From Labilithrix sp. (GTDB lineage: Bacteria; Myxococcota_A; Polyangia; Polyangiales; Polyangiaceae): DNA of 55,026 nucleotides. The notes beneath the pieces are model-generated. The model was given only the letters and a program-made list of their open reading frames with translations. It ran no database searches and was not told the origin of the DNA. The DNA lies in contig JAHBWC010000059.1 in assembly GCA_019637225.1 (NCBI GenBank), forward strand, positions 1-55,026, in the 5' to 3' direction. Shown piece after piece: positions 23,235 to 33,500 of the stretch (its first letter is position 1; every line of letters starts with the position of its first letter). The position numbers and the translations under genes are program-made.

Positions 23235-24749
23235 ATGACGATCCGAACGAGGCGGGCCGCTCCTGCCGCGATGCTCGCGTGCGCGCTGCTCTCGGCGATG
23301 ACCTGCACGGGCGCGGCGATGGGCGCACGCGGGCGCGGCCAGCCGCGGACGAGCCTCCTACGACGTGCGTCGGCGACGACCGCGCCGCCCCCGGCGAGGG
23401 CCGCCGAGGCGGCGCCCCCTGCGGCGCCGAGCTTCCGCTGGGCGGCCGGCCACCTCCCCGCCGGAGGCGCGCTCGCCAAGAACGGCACGTCGGTGGTCCA
23501 CACCGTGCGCGCGGGCGAGAGCTGGCAGTCGATCGCCGACGCCTACCTCGAGCTCACGAGCGTCTACGACGCGCTCGAGCTCGCGAAGGCGATCGTGAAC
23601 GAGAACCTCCCCGAGTCGAAGCGCGGCGCGGCGCCCGGCCTCGAGGTCCGCATCCCCCACGTCCTCGCGTCGGCGCCGAAGACCGGCGCGCGAGAGCGCA
23701 TCGGGCTGCCGAAGGACGGCGTCCTCAAGGGCCTCTACGTGCGCGGCTCCACGGCCGGCGGCAAGGGCTACCCTGCGTTCCTCGATCGCGTCGCGGCGCA
23801 CGGGATGAACGCGATCGTCCTCGACGTGAAGGACTACGACGGGCCCCTCACCTACCCGTCCAAGGTCCCGCTCGCGGTCGAGAGCGGCGCCGTCCACAAG
23901 CCGCCGATGCGCTCCTACGCGCGCGCCGTCCGCTTCGCGCACGAGCGCGGCGTCCGGGTCATCGCGCGGGTCTCGTGCTTCAACGACCAGCTCATGGCGA
24001 AGGCCCACCCCGGCATGGCGATCCGCGGCGTGTCGGGCCACGTCTACCGCAACGGCTGGCTCGATCCGCAGAACGAGCGCGCCCAGGCCTACGCGATCGA
24101 TCTCGTCCGGGAGGCGATCGACGGCGGCGCCGACGAGATCCAGCTCGACTACGTGCGCTTCCCCGTGATCGGCATGAAGAACATCGACTTCGGCCTCGAC
24201 ACGCGCAAAAACCCCAACGCGAAGGTCGAGGTGATCACGCGCTTCGTCGAGCGCGTCCACGCGATCACGCGCGCGAGCGGCGTACCCTTGTCGCTCGACG
24301 TCTTCGGGGTGATCGCCTTCGGTAAGCAGGTCGATATCCAGAACCTCGGCCAGGACCCGGTGGAGCTCGCCAAGCACTCCGAGTTCCTGAGCGCGATGGT
24401 CTACCCCTCCCACTACGACGACGGCTTCATGGGCTTCGATCAGCCGGGCGATCACCCCGAGCTCGTCGGCCTCGGCGTGAAGTACATGCGCAGGGCGATG
24501 GAGGAGCGCGGCGTCGATCCGGACAAGGTCGCGCAGATCCGCCCCTGGCTCCAGGCGATGCGCCACAAGTCGTCGAACTACGGCCCAGGCTACATCCAGG
24601 ACGAGATCCGCACCGGCGACAAGGCCGGGGCGAGCGGCTGGCTGCTCTGGAACCCGGGCCAGGTCTACGACGTCGCGTGGCGCGCGGTCCCCCGAAAGCC
24701 GACGGGCGGCGACAAGCTCGTGCGCGCCTCGCTCACGCGCAGCCGCTAG
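23235..24749 (+). CDS. Exported LysM protein with DUF4015-type putative glycoside hydrolase domain
   Basis: 504 aa from ATG at 23235. N-terminal signal (RRAAPAAMLACALLSAMTCTGAA). Residues about 88-145 form a LysM-like peptidoglycan-binding unit (HTVRAGESWQSIADAY ... IPHV). Residues about 160-490 match the putative TIM-barrel hydrolase family DUF4015: KGLYVRG, NAIVLDVKDYDG, VRVIARVSCFND, EIQLDYVRFP, LSLDVFG, SAMVYPSHY and IRPWLQAM. Asp and Glu residues at strand ends suggest catalysis on a polysaccharide, perhaps cell wall, but no substrate is established. A TTG at 23199 is a less likely alternative start. Confidence 0.85.
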   Translation: MTIRTRRAAPAAMLACALLSAMTCTGAAMGARGRGQPRTSLLRRASATTAPPPARAAEAAPPAAPSFRWAAGHLPAGGALAKNGTSVVHTVRAGESWQSIADAYLELTSVYDALELAKAIVNENLPESKRGAAPGLEVRIPHVLASAPKTGARERIGLPKDGVLKGLYVRGSTAGGKGYPAFLDRVAAHGMNAIVLDVKDYDGPLTYPSKVPLAVESGAVHKPPMRSYARAVRFAHERGVRVIARVSCFNDQLMAKAHPGMAIRGVSGHVYRNGWLDPQNERAQAYAIDLVREAIDGGADEIQLDYVRFPVIGMKNIDFGLDTRKNPNAKVEVITRFVERVHAITRASGVPLSLDVFGVIAFGKQVDIQNLGQDPVELAKHSEFLSAMVYPSHYDDGFMGFDQPGDHPELVGLGVKYMRRAMEERGVDPDKVAQIRPWLQAMRHKSSNYGPGYIQDEIRTGDKAGASGWLLWNPGQVYDVAWRAVPRKPTGGDKLVRASLTRSR

Positions 24750-24939
24750 AGGCTCGCGAGCCGCACCCGCGGCGAAGCGCGTCCGACGCGCGCGACAAAA
24801 CTTGGCCCGGTCGCGCGAACCCTCCTAACCGGGGAGTGCACGAACCGTACGTCGTCGGCTCCGGCTCGCCGGATCCCGCGTCATCGCGGTCCACGCTCGG
24901 CGCTCGCCGGGCCGTAGTGAACTTCCGGGAGGTCCTCTC

Positions 24940-25476
24940 ATGCGCCGATCCGCTGCGCTGTTCCTTGCTGCAAGTGCCGTCTCTCTCGCCCTCGTGGGCT
25001 GCGCGAAGAAGCCGGTCGCGAAAGACCCGACCGAGACCACCTCCGCGCGTGCTCGCAGCAACGTGAGCGTGTCCGAGGACATCATGAAGGCGTGCCAGAT
25101 CCACGTCGACAACGTCGATCGCGCGCCGAAGTTCGACTACGACGACGCCGATCTCCAGCCCGAGGATCGTGACGTGCTCGAGCAGGTCGCCAGGTGCGTG
25201 ACGACCGGACCGCTCAAGGGCCGTCACCTCTCGCTCGTCGGGCGCTGCGACCCGCGCGGCGAGGTCGAGTACAACATGAGCCTCGGCGAGTACCGCGCCG
25301 AGAGCGTCCACGACTACCTCGCGAAGCTCGGCGTCGATCCGGCCGCGATGGCGAAGACCTCGCGCGGCGAGCTCGACGCCGAAGGCAAGGACGAGGACGG
25401 CTGGCGGCGCGACCGCCGGGTCGACGTCTCGCTCGCGCCGGCGAAGGCCAAGACCGACATCGCGCGGCGCGACTGA
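24940..25476 (+). CDS. Pal-like OmpA-domain lipoprotein
   Basis: 178 aa. Signal MRRSAALFLAASAVSLALVGC, lipobox LVGC (Cys21). Residues about 60-165 are an OmpA/Pal-type peptidoglycan-binding domain: FDYDDADLQPEDRDVLEQVARC, LVGRCDPRGEVEYNMSLGEYRAESV and WRRDRRVDV. The usual GHTD is GRCDPRGE, so the loop is modified while the Asp is kept. A clear Shine-Dalgarno (GGGAGGT) lies 7 nt before the ATG. It is not next to tol genes, so it is a Pal relative and not proven to be Pal itself. Confidence 0.8.
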   Translation: MRRSAALFLAASAVSLALVGCAKKPVAKDPTETTSARARSNVSVSEDIMKACQIHVDNVDRAPKFDYDDADLQPEDRDVLEQVARCVTTGPLKGRHLSLVGRCDPRGEVEYNMSLGEYRAESVHDYLAKLGVDPAAMAKTSRGELDAEGKDEDGWRRDRRVDVSLAPAKAKTDIARRD

Positions 25477-25633
25477 CGCGCCGCCCAGCACGCGCGCGGA
25501 GGCCCTCGCAGCAGAACGCGCGCGGAGGCCTCAGCGGGCGCCGCGCGCGACGCCTGCAGGCCGTTGCCGGTTCCGGCGGCCGGTAATCTCGACCGCCGTG
25601 AGCTGAGTAGAGCACGCCGCCCCGCCTCGCAGT
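25477..25633. repeat. Short direct repeat in intergenic region
   Basis: The 15-mer ACGCGCGCGGAGGCC occurs at 25490-25504 and again at 25516-25530, a 26-bp period. It lies after the Pal-like gene. No gene or clear hairpin is seen. Confidence 0.35.
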
Positions 25634-25638
25634 ATGAT
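25633..25638 (+). promoter_or_regulatory. -10-like TATGAT before the Ser/Thr kinase
   Basis: TATGAT ends 10 nt before the ATG at 25649 and overlaps the two in-frame ATGs at 25634 and 25637. This favours 25649 as start. No good -35 was found. Confidence 0.3.
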
Positions 25639-25648
25639 GCGGGCATCC

Positions 25649-27343
25649 ATGGAGGCTCCGGAGAGCGCGCTCGTCCCCGGCTACCGGCTCGATCGATACG
25701 AGCTGCTCTGTCCGATCGCGTCGGGCGGCATGGCGAGCGTGTGGCTGGCGCGGCTCCGAGGCAAGCGCGGCTTCGAGAAGCTCTTCGCGATCAAGACGAT
25801 CAAGACCGAGCTCATCTCCGATCCGCATTTCCAGGAGATGTTCCTCGACGAGGCGCGCATCGCCTCGAAGATCGTCCACCCGAACGTCGCGCAGATCCTC
25901 GAGCTCGGCGAGCAGGACGACACGCTCTACATCATCATGGAGTACGTCGACGGCGACTCCCTGGCGAAGATCAACCGACTCGCCATCAAGCGCGGCTCGC
26001 CCCTCCCCCCGGGCGTCTCGATGCGCATCGTCGCCGAGGCCTGCGCGGGGCTCCACGCGGCGCATCAAGTGAAGGACGCCGACGGCGAGAGCCTCGGCGT
26101 CGTCCACCGGGACGTCTCTCCGCAGAACATCCTGCTCACCACCGAGGGCGCCGCCAAGGTCATCGACTTCGGCCTCGTCAAGGCCAAGAACCGCAGCGCG
26201 GGCGAGACGGGCCAGGGCGTCGTCAAGGGCAAGATCCGCTACATGGCGCCGGAGCAGGTCGCCTCGAAGGGGCTCGACCATCGCGCCGACGTCTGGGCCG
26301 CGGGCATGTGCCTCTACGAGCTGCTCGTCGGTCACACGCCGTATCACACCGAGGACGACCTCGACGTCGTGAAGCGGCTGATGAGCCCCGATCCGCTCCC
26401 GCCGTTCGACGTCGCCCTTCCGCCGCCGATCGAGAAGATCCTCGCCAAGGCGATCGTCAAGGATCCCGACGGGCGCTTCGAGTCCTGCGCGCAGATGCGC
26501 CGCGCGATCGAGAGCGCGATCCTCGAGCTCGAGCTCCCGGCCGAGAACGAGCACGTCGCCGAGTTCCTGAAGGAGACGCTGCCCGACCTCGCGTCGAAGC
26601 GGAAGTCGACGATCGCGAAGGCGACCGTCGCGGCGGAGTCGCGGCAAGCCCACGCGGACTCGCTCGAGAGCCTCGGGCCGGCGGACATGGCGTTCGCCGC
26701 CACCGAGGTGTCGGCGCGCGAGGCGAGCGGCGACGACACCGAGGTGCCGCTGACCCGCCGGCGCGGCGCGCAGGACGAGAGCGATCCGGACCGCACCGTT
26801 TCGAGCTACGGCGCGAGCCGCACGACGAGCGCGACCTCGCTTCGCGAGCAGCTCGGCGAGCGGAAGAAGCGCGGCGGCGCGGGCCTCTGGATCGCGGGGC
26901 TCGTGGTCGCCGGCGCCGGCGCGTGGATCCTCTGGCCGCGCGCGGGCGCGCCGACGGACGAGCCGGCCGGCTCGAGCTCGACCGTCGCCACGGCGTCGGC
27001 GGCACCGTCGAGCTCCGCGGCCGCGAGCGCGGGGTCCGCGGAGCTCACGACGCTCGAGCTCGAGGACGGCGACGCCGACGTCGCGCCGAGCCGGCCGGCG
27101 ACGACCGCGGGCAACCTCCCGAGCCCGCCCGCGTCCCCGACGGCGGCAGAGGCCCTGGACGCGGCGCCCGCCGCGCCGACGTACAACCCGGCGTGGTCGA
27201 TCCTCACGAACCCGCCCGAGGCGGGGGTCCCGCCGCCGCCGACCCCGACCACGACCGACGCGTCGGCGCCCGCCCCGACGCAGACCTCCCCCGCGCCGAC
27301 GGCCTCGACGCCGCCCGTCCCCGCGCACGACGAGCCGAAGTAA
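25649..27343 (+). CDS. Hanks-type Ser/Thr protein kinase with single TM and Pro/Ala-rich tail
   Basis: 564 aa from ATG 25649; two ATGs 12 and 15 nt upstream are in frame but coincide with a -10-like element. Kinase domain about 8-290: glycine loop ASGGMASVW, catalytic Lys in FAIKTIK, VHRDVSPQNIL catalytic loop, DFGLVKA, and APEQVASKGLDHRADVWA. HRDVSPQN in place of HRDLKPEN is a frequent myxobacterial variant. A low-complexity juxtamembrane region follows, then a TM (about 415-435) and a Pro/Ser/Ala-rich extracytoplasmic tail without a recognisable sensor domain. It probably signals across the inner membrane; substrate unknown. Confidence 0.92.
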   Translation: MEAPESALVPGYRLDRYELLCPIASGGMASVWLARLRGKRGFEKLFAIKTIKTELISDPHFQEMFLDEARIASKIVHPNVAQILELGEQDDTLYIIMEYVDGDSLAKINRLAIKRGSPLPPGVSMRIVAEACAGLHAAHQVKDADGESLGVVHRDVSPQNILLTTEGAAKVIDFGLVKAKNRSAGETGQGVVKGKIRYMAPEQVASKGLDHRADVWAAGMCLYELLVGHTPYHTEDDLDVVKRLMSPDPLPPFDVALPPPIEKILAKAIVKDPDGRFESCAQMRRAIESAILELELPAENEHVAEFLKETLPDLASKRKSTIAKATVAAESRQAHADSLESLGPADMAFAATEVSAREASGDDTEVPLTRRRGAQDESDPDRTVSSYGASRTTSATSLREQLGERKKRGGAGLWIAGLVVAGAGAWILWPRAGAPTDEPAGSSSTVATASAAPSSSAAASAGSAELTTLELEDGDADVAPSRPATTAGNLPSPPASPTAAEALDAAPAAPTYNPAWSILTNPPEAGVPPPPTPTTTDASAPAPTQTSPAPTASTPPVPAHDEPK

Positions 27344-27404
27344 AGCGCGCTCCCCACGGCACCGAGACGCGCCGGCGCCTCCGCGATGTGCGATCCTGCG
27401 CCCG

Positions 27405-29261
27405 ATGGCAGACGCCACGCACGAGCCCTCGGTGCTCTCCGAGGCGATGATCTTCCTGGCCGCGGCCGTGATCGCGGTGCCGCTGTTTCGACGACTGAAG
27501 CTCGGTTCGATCCTCGGCTACCTCGCCGCGGGCGTCGCCATCGGTCCGTACGGCCTCCGGTTCTTCACCGATCCGCAGTCGATCATGCACGTCGCCGAGC
27601 TCGGCGTCGTGCTGTTCCTCTTCGTGATCGGGCTCGAGCTGAACCTCTCGCGGCTCTGGGCGATGCGACGCGACATCTTCGGGCTCGGCGCCGGTCAGCT
27701 CCTCGTGACGGGCCTGCTCACGATGGTCTACCCGCTCGTCGTCGCCGGTCGGCCGTGGCAGGCCTCGCTCGTCGCCGGCCTCGGCCTCGCGCTCTCGTCC
27801 ACCGCGCTCGTGATGCAGCTGCTCGAGGAGCGCGGCCACGTCCAGGCGCCCTACGGGCAGAAGTCGTTCGCGATCCTCCTCTTCCAGGACCTCGCGGTCG
27901 TCCCGCTCCTCGCGCTCGTCGCGTTCCTGTCGCCGGTGAAGGCGACCGCCGCCGTGCCCGTGTGGATGTCGGCGCTGAAGATGGTCGGCGGCGTGGGCAC
28001 GGTCGTCCTCGTCGGACGATTCCTCCTGAACCCGTTCTTCCGGATCCTCGCGAACACCGGCGCGCGCGAGATCATGACCGCGGCGGCGCTCCTCGTCGTC
28101 ATCGCCTCCGCGGGGCTGATGACCTACGCCGGGCTCTCCCCTGCCCTCGGCGCGTTCCTCGCGGGCATCATGCTCGCCGAGTCGAGCTACCGGCACGAGC
28201 TCGAGGCCGACATCGAGCCGTTCCGCGGGCTCTTGCTCGGGCTGTTCTTCGTCTCGGTCGGCATGTCCGTCGATCTCGGCGTCATCCCGCGCTTCTGGCC
28301 CATCCTCCTCGGCGCGCTCGTCACCTTGACCGTCATCAAGGTCGGCGTGGTCTACGGGCTCGTCCGCCTCGGCAAGGGTAACCACGCGACCGCCCTCCAG
28401 TCGGCGGTCCTCCTCAGCCAAGGCGGCGAGTTCGGCTTCGTCCTCTTCCGGACCGCCGTGCTCGCCGGCGTGATGGTGGAGGAGCAGGCGACGCTCCTCG
28501 TCGTGCTCGTCACCCTGAGCATGGCGGTGACGCCGCTGCTCGTCGCGCTCGCGCCGCGCCTCATCCGCGAGGAGACGCGCACGCGCGACGAGACCTTCGC
28601 CGGGGCCTCGAAGGGCGCGGTGCTGCTCATCGGCTTCGGTCGCTTCGGGCAGATCGTCAGCCAGATGCTCCTCCCCGAGGGCGTCGAGGTCACGGCGATC
28701 GACAACGACATCGAGATGATCGAGGCGGCCGAGCGCTTCGGCTTCCGGGTCTACTTCGGCGACGGCGGCCGCCTCGACGTGCTGCGCGCGGCCGGGGCGG
28801 AGCACGCGCGGCTCATCTGCGTCTGCGTCGACAAGCGGGAGACCGCCACGCACATCGTGGAGGCCGCGCGCGAGGCCTTCCCACTCGCGCGCCTGTTCGT
28901 CCGCGCCTTCGACCGCGGTCACGCGCTCGAGCTCCTCGAGAAGGGCGTCGACTACGAGCTGCGCGAGACGTACGAGAGCGCGATCGTCTTCGGGAAGGCT
29001 GCCCTCGGGGCGCTCGAGCTCGAGCCGGAGCGGATCGCGGAGCTCGAAGAGGCGCTCCGCACGCGCGACCGCGAGCGGTTCGTCCTCCAGCAGCAAGGGG
29101 GACTCGACGCAGGGCGCGACCGGCTCCACACGCGGCCCGCGCCGCGCCCCGAGCCCCTCGTCAACCCCGCGCGCAAGGGCGTCGCCTTGAACCCCGACGC
29201 CGTCGCGCAGGCGGAGGCGGAGGTCGGCAGCGTCGACGACCCGCGCGACGTGAGCGCCTGA
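27405..29261 (+). CDS. CPA2-family K+/H+ antiporter, KefB/KefC-like, with TrkA-N domain
   Basis: 618 aa. The membrane part has about 12-13 helices (about 1-390): GSILGYLAAGVAIGPYGL, ELGVVLFLFVIGLEL, LALSSTALVMQLL, FQDLAVVPLLAL, and LSPALGAFLAGIMLAES. A cytosolic RCK/TrkA-N domain with Rossmann fingerprint follows (LLIGFGRFGQIVSQ at about 405-420, then TAIDNDIEMIE and YFGDG). The family exports K+ in exchange for protons and is gated by nucleotide or thiols. The last about 60 residues are a Pro/Ala tail. No KefF/KefG ancillary gene adjoins it. Confidence 0.92.
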   Translation: MADATHEPSVLSEAMIFLAAAVIAVPLFRRLKLGSILGYLAAGVAIGPYGLRFFTDPQSIMHVAELGVVLFLFVIGLELNLSRLWAMRRDIFGLGAGQLLVTGLLTMVYPLVVAGRPWQASLVAGLGLALSSTALVMQLLEERGHVQAPYGQKSFAILLFQDLAVVPLLALVAFLSPVKATAAVPVWMSALKMVGGVGTVVLVGRFLLNPFFRILANTGAREIMTAAALLVVIASAGLMTYAGLSPALGAFLAGIMLAESSYRHELEADIEPFRGLLLGLFFVSVGMSVDLGVIPRFWPILLGALVTLTVIKVGVVYGLVRLGKGNHATALQSAVLLSQGGEFGFVLFRTAVLAGVMVEEQATLLVVLVTLSMAVTPLLVALAPRLIREETRTRDETFAGASKGAVLLIGFGRFGQIVSQMLLPEGVEVTAIDNDIEMIEAAERFGFRVYFGDGGRLDVLRAAGAEHARLICVCVDKRETATHIVEAAREAFPLARLFVRAFDRGHALELLEKGVDYELRETYESAIVFGKAALGALELEPERIAELEEALRTRDRERFVLQQQGGLDAGRDRLHTRPAPRPEPLVNPARKGVALNPDAVAQAEAEVGSVDDPRDVSA

Positions 29262-29291
29262 GCGCCGCGCGGAAGAAATCGTTTTCCACGG

Positions 29292-29320
29292 TTTTCACCG
29301 AGACGCTTCGCCGCTAGAGT
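29292..29320 (+). promoter_or_regulatory. Sigma-70-type promoter for PAS histidine kinase
   Basis: TTTTCA (29292-29297), a 17-bp spacer, and TAGAGT (29315-29320). The ATG at 29328 starts 7 nt after the -10, so transcription would begin at or next to the start codon (leaderless). Best-formed housekeeping-type promoter seen in the window. Confidence 0.5.
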
Positions 29321-29327
29321 TCTGCGG

Positions 29328-30512
29328 ATGAGTGGAGATGGTGACGAGACGTCGAGCGGCGACGGCGCGAGGAAGGCGTCGCCGAGCATCGTCCCGGCGA
29401 TCGGCACGCCCGACGCGACCGAGGGGCTGCTTCACGCCATCGTCGAGAACATCCCCCACATGCTCTTCGTCAAGGACGCCGAGCGCCTCGCGTTCGCGCT
29501 GTTCAACCGCGCAGGCGAGGACCTCCTCGGTCTGTCACGCGATGCCCTGCTCGGCAAGACCGACTACGATCTCTTTCCCGAGGCCGACGCGGCCTTCTTC
29601 CAGAAGAAGGACCGCGAGACGCTCGACGGAAAGCTCCTCGTCGACATCGAAGAGGAGCCGCTGCAGACAGAGCGCGGAGTTCGCTGGCTCCACACGAAGA
29701 AGGTGCCGATCCTCGACGCCGAGGGTCGCCCGCAGTTCTTGCTCGGCATCTCCGAGGACATCACCGAGCGCAAGCTCGCGGACGCGGCGCTGCGCGAGGC
29801 CAAGACCCACGCGGAGGCCGCGAGCGCCGAGCTCGAGGCGTTCTCGTACTCCGTGGCCCACGATCTGCGGGCTCCGCTTCGCGCCATCGACGGCTACTGC
29901 GCCGTCCTCGCCGAGGACTACGGCGACAAGCTCGACGACACGGGCCACAAGCACCTCGAGAGCGTGCGCAAGGCCGCGCACCGCATGGCCAGCCTGATCG
30001 ACGACCTGCTCACGCTCTCGCGGGCCACCCGCGTCGAGCTCCGGCGCGAACGGACCGACATCACGGCGATCGCGTCGAGCTGCGTCGAGCAGCTGCGGCG
30101 CGCCGATCCGACGCGCGCGGTCGAGGTGGCGATCGAAGACGGGATGACCGCCCTCGCCGACCCCCGTCTGATCGCGGTCGCGCTCGACAACCTGATCGGC
30201 AACGCGTGGAAGTTCACGAGCAGAAAACCCAGCGCGCGCATCGAGGTCGGCGCCGTCGCGCCCGAGTCCGCCGGGAAAGCGCCGACCTTCTTCGTCCGTG
30301 ACGACGGCGCCGGGTTCGACATGGCCTACGTGGGGAAGCTCTTCGCGCCGTTCCAGCGCCTCCACCACGTGTCGGAGTACGAGGGCACCGGGATCGGCCT
30401 CGCGACCGTGCAGCGGATCATGCGCCGGCTCGGCGGCCGCACCTGGGCCGAGGGGAAGGTCGACGGCGGCGCGACGATCTACTTCACGCTCGAGGCCGAC
30501 GGGACCACGTGA
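29328..30512 (+). CDS. Soluble PAS-domain sensor histidine kinase
   Basis: 394 aa, no membrane segment. PAS/PAC domain about 32-150 (IVENIPHMLFVKDAERL, LLGKTDYDLFP, WLHTKKVPILDAEG, GISEDITERK). HisKA has phospho-acceptor His178 in FSYSVAHDLRAPLRAIDGYC, the form typical of phytochrome-like and hybrid-type kinases. HATPase boxes: NLIGNAWKFTS, RDDGAGFD and EGTGIGLATVQRI. It has no adjacent response regulator, so it is an orphan kinase here. Possible promoter and leaderless start described separately. Confidence 0.92.
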   Translation: MSGDGDETSSGDGARKASPSIVPAIGTPDATEGLLHAIVENIPHMLFVKDAERLAFALFNRAGEDLLGLSRDALLGKTDYDLFPEADAAFFQKKDRETLDGKLLVDIEEEPLQTERGVRWLHTKKVPILDAEGRPQFLLGISEDITERKLADAALREAKTHAEAASAELEAFSYSVAHDLRAPLRAIDGYCAVLAEDYGDKLDDTGHKHLESVRKAAHRMASLIDDLLTLSRATRVELRRERTDITAIASSCVEQLRRADPTRAVEVAIEDGMTALADPRLIAVALDNLIGNAWKFTSRKPSARIEVGAVAPESAGKAPTFFVRDDGAGFDMAYVGKLFAPFQRLHHVSEYEGTGIGLATVQRIMRRLGGRTWAEGKVDGGATIYFTLEADGTT

Positions 30513-30513
30513 A

Positions 30514-30546
30514 GGGCCGAGCGTGACCCGGAGTCATGCTCGGTCC
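30514..30546. terminator. Bidirectional terminator-like hairpin
   Basis: GGGCCGAGC (30514-30522) pairs with GCTCGGTCC (30538-30546), nine pairs with one G-U, 15-nt loop. It lies exactly in the 51-bp gap between the convergent histidine kinase and VWA-protein genes. Confidence 0.5.
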
Positions 30547-30563
30547 CCTTCACCTCCTCGCGT

Positions 30564-33500
30564 TCAGCGCGCGGCGGCGAGCTTCGTCGACGCCTCGACG
30601 GTGCCCATGTCGACGTACGCGCGGTCGATCATGACGACGAACGGGCGCTCCTCGAACGAGAGCCCGCCGTTGCCATCGTGCTCGAGGACCTGCAGCTTGC
30701 CCATCCCGTAGCCCATCGGGCCGCGCGAGTAGTAGTGCGCCTGCAGCGTGTACGGATACGCGCGCTGATCGCGCGAACCGCGGATGGTGAAGCACTCCGG
30801 ACCGTAGCCGGTGGTGACGTCGGCGTAGAGCTCGCCGCCGGACGCCAGCCGCATCTGCGAGTAGTACGCGTGACCGCCCTTGCCGTCGCGGATGTGGAAG
30901 TCGACGTCGTTCGCGTCGGTCTCCCAGTTGAGCACGAAGCGGAGGCTCGGACCGCTCTCCTCGGTGCCGCCGGCGTCACGGAGCTTCGCCTTGATCTCGC
31001 CGGCGCGGCTCGGCTGCGCGTGGATCCACGCCGCCGCGACGAGGCCGAGGTCCTCCTTGAGGATGCGGTCGACGCCGCGGAAGCGCCCCATCGGGTAGCT
31101 GCGCGTCGCGCCCTTCTTCATCGCCTCGAACGCCTTCTCGTGATCGCCCTGCTTGAGGAGCGCGAAGGCGTAGAGGCGATGGCTCGCCGGGTGATCGGGG
31201 CGCTGCTCGGCGGCCTTGCCGTACGTGTCGACGGCGAGCGCGAGCGCCCGCGCGTCGGCGAGGCGCTCGAGCCGCTCACCCGCGAAGCGCCGCGAGTCGG
31301 CGCGGAACGAGAACAGCTCGAGGATCGATCCGTACGCGCGCGCGGCGGACTTGAGGTCGTTCTTGGCCTCGAAGACCTCGCCGAGGGCGACGAGGGAGAG
31401 CACGTCGCCGGGCTGATCGGCGTGCCAGCGGTTCGCCTCGTCGAGCGCGCCCGCCTTGTCTCCGCGCTGGAGGGCCTCCATCACGACCTTGAAGCGGCCC
31501 TCGAACGGGAGCGCCTTCGGCGCGTCCGACGGAGCGGTCGCGACGTTGCCGCCACCGCCGACCAGATCGAACGTCTGAGTGAAGCGCGCGTCGCCCGAGC
31601 CCGGCGCCGTGAACCGGAGCGACTTCGCGACGGCGGAGAGGCAGCCTTTGAACGTGTCGCTGCCGGGCGCGTCGGTGAGGTCCGCGCTCCTGACGTCGCC
31701 GCTCTTGTCGAGCGTGAAGCGGATCGCGAGCCGCCCGCTGACGCTCGAGCCGCGACCGAGCTCGGACGTGTAGCAGGCGCGGAGGTGGGGGACCGCCGCG
31801 CGCATCACGCGCTGGACCTCGTCGGCGGCGATGCCGCCCTCGATCGTGAGCGTCCCGGGCCGGACCGCGCCGGCGTTCGCGGCGGCGCTCTCGCCGACGG
31901 GCCCCGCGGCGCTCGCGGCGGGTCTCGGTTGGGCGTCGAGGTCCGCGCAGAGCGGATCGCCGGGCGCGCATCGCGTGACCGTCGTCGGACGCGACGCCGA
32001 GGCGCGCGCGTCGGCCCTCGGCTCGGCCAGGGGCGCGACGGGAGCGCTGCGCCGCAAGCCTTGGGAGTCGCCGTGCCCGATCGCGCCGGCGCTCCCGGCG
32101 AGATCGCCGTTGTCGCCACCACGACCGCCGCCACCTTCACCGATGCCGCCGAGGCCGAGCCCGGGCGCGTCGGTCGGTCCGCGCAGGTTCCCGTCGGCCG
32201 CCGGCGACGACTCCGTCTCCTCGGCGGGAGCTTGCGCGACCGCGGCGGACGCTGCCGCCGTCGCCGTCGCGATCGCCGCGGGAGGCGCCGCCGCGGGCGC
32301 CTCCGGGCTCGCTTCGTCGCGCGTCCGCGAGGCGCTCCCGCCCGTCGCGCGCCCCTTCGCCGGCGGCGGCGGAGCGAAGAGCACCTTGTTGCGCTCCGCT
32401 TCCCAGGCGCGCGCGCCCTGCGTGACCGCGACGCGTCCGTCCTGGATCGCGAGGATGTCGACGGTAGCCGTGCGGTCGATGTTGAAGCGGCGGTAGTCCC
32501 AGTCCGTCTCGAGGACGAGCAGCGCCGTGTGCGGCGAGAGCACGCGATGGCGCGTCGACAGCGCGATGATCTGCTGCTTCGTCGCGGCCGGCGACTCGAG
32601 CGGCGCCTCGACGAGGCTCTGGATCTTCGCCTGCGCCCACGCGCGCTCGACGAGCGGCCGATCGATCGCGCGCAGATCGGGCCGGAACTCCTGCCCGCCG
32701 ACGTCGACGCGCACGGCCTGCGTGCCGGCCGCCTCGCCGTCGAGCTCGGCGTAGACGAGGACCTCGTCGCCGGCCTGCAGGCCGTCGAGCTTGTCCGGCC
32801 ACGACCACTTCGCGCCCTCGACCTTCACCGCGACGCCCGAGCTGGTCGCCTCGCCGAGCCGGCGCGCGAGCGCGTCGGCGCCGAGCTTCGCGTCGAGCAC
32901 GACGCCGTCGCGATCGAGCACGCCGCGCACGACCGTGCGGAGAAACCCGTCGTCGCGGATCCCGCCGATCGCGATGGCGTCCATGCGCGCGACGCCGGCC
33001 CCGCGGAGATCCTCGACCTTCGTCTTGAGCTTCTGTCCGTCGGTCTCGCCGGCCGTCGCGACGCCGTCCGTCAGCAAGATCACGCGCGACGCCTTCGTCT
33101 TCTTCGCCTCTTCGGCGGCCCAGCCGATCGCCTGCTCGAAGTCGGAGGCGCCGAGCGCGCCGCGCGCGATGATCGTCTTCACCTCGCGCTCACCGAAGCC
33201 GCCGGCCTTGCCGGTGAAGACCGGGACGACCTCCTGGTCGAAGCACGCCACGGTGACGGACGTATCGCCGGGGAGCTTCGCCAGGATCGCCTGGAGGGTC
33301 CTCGCCTGCTCGGCGATGCCGAGGCCGCGCGACGCGCTCGTGTCGACGAGCACGACGGCCGAGCCGACCGCCTCGGGCCGCGACGACGCGAACGGCACGA
33401 CGCGCGTGATCGCGAGGTTTCCGCTGCGAAGGCCGGGGCTCCGCGGGATGCGCTTGCCGTCGACGACGAAGTCGCCCGCCGGCGTGAAGCGCCGCTGGTG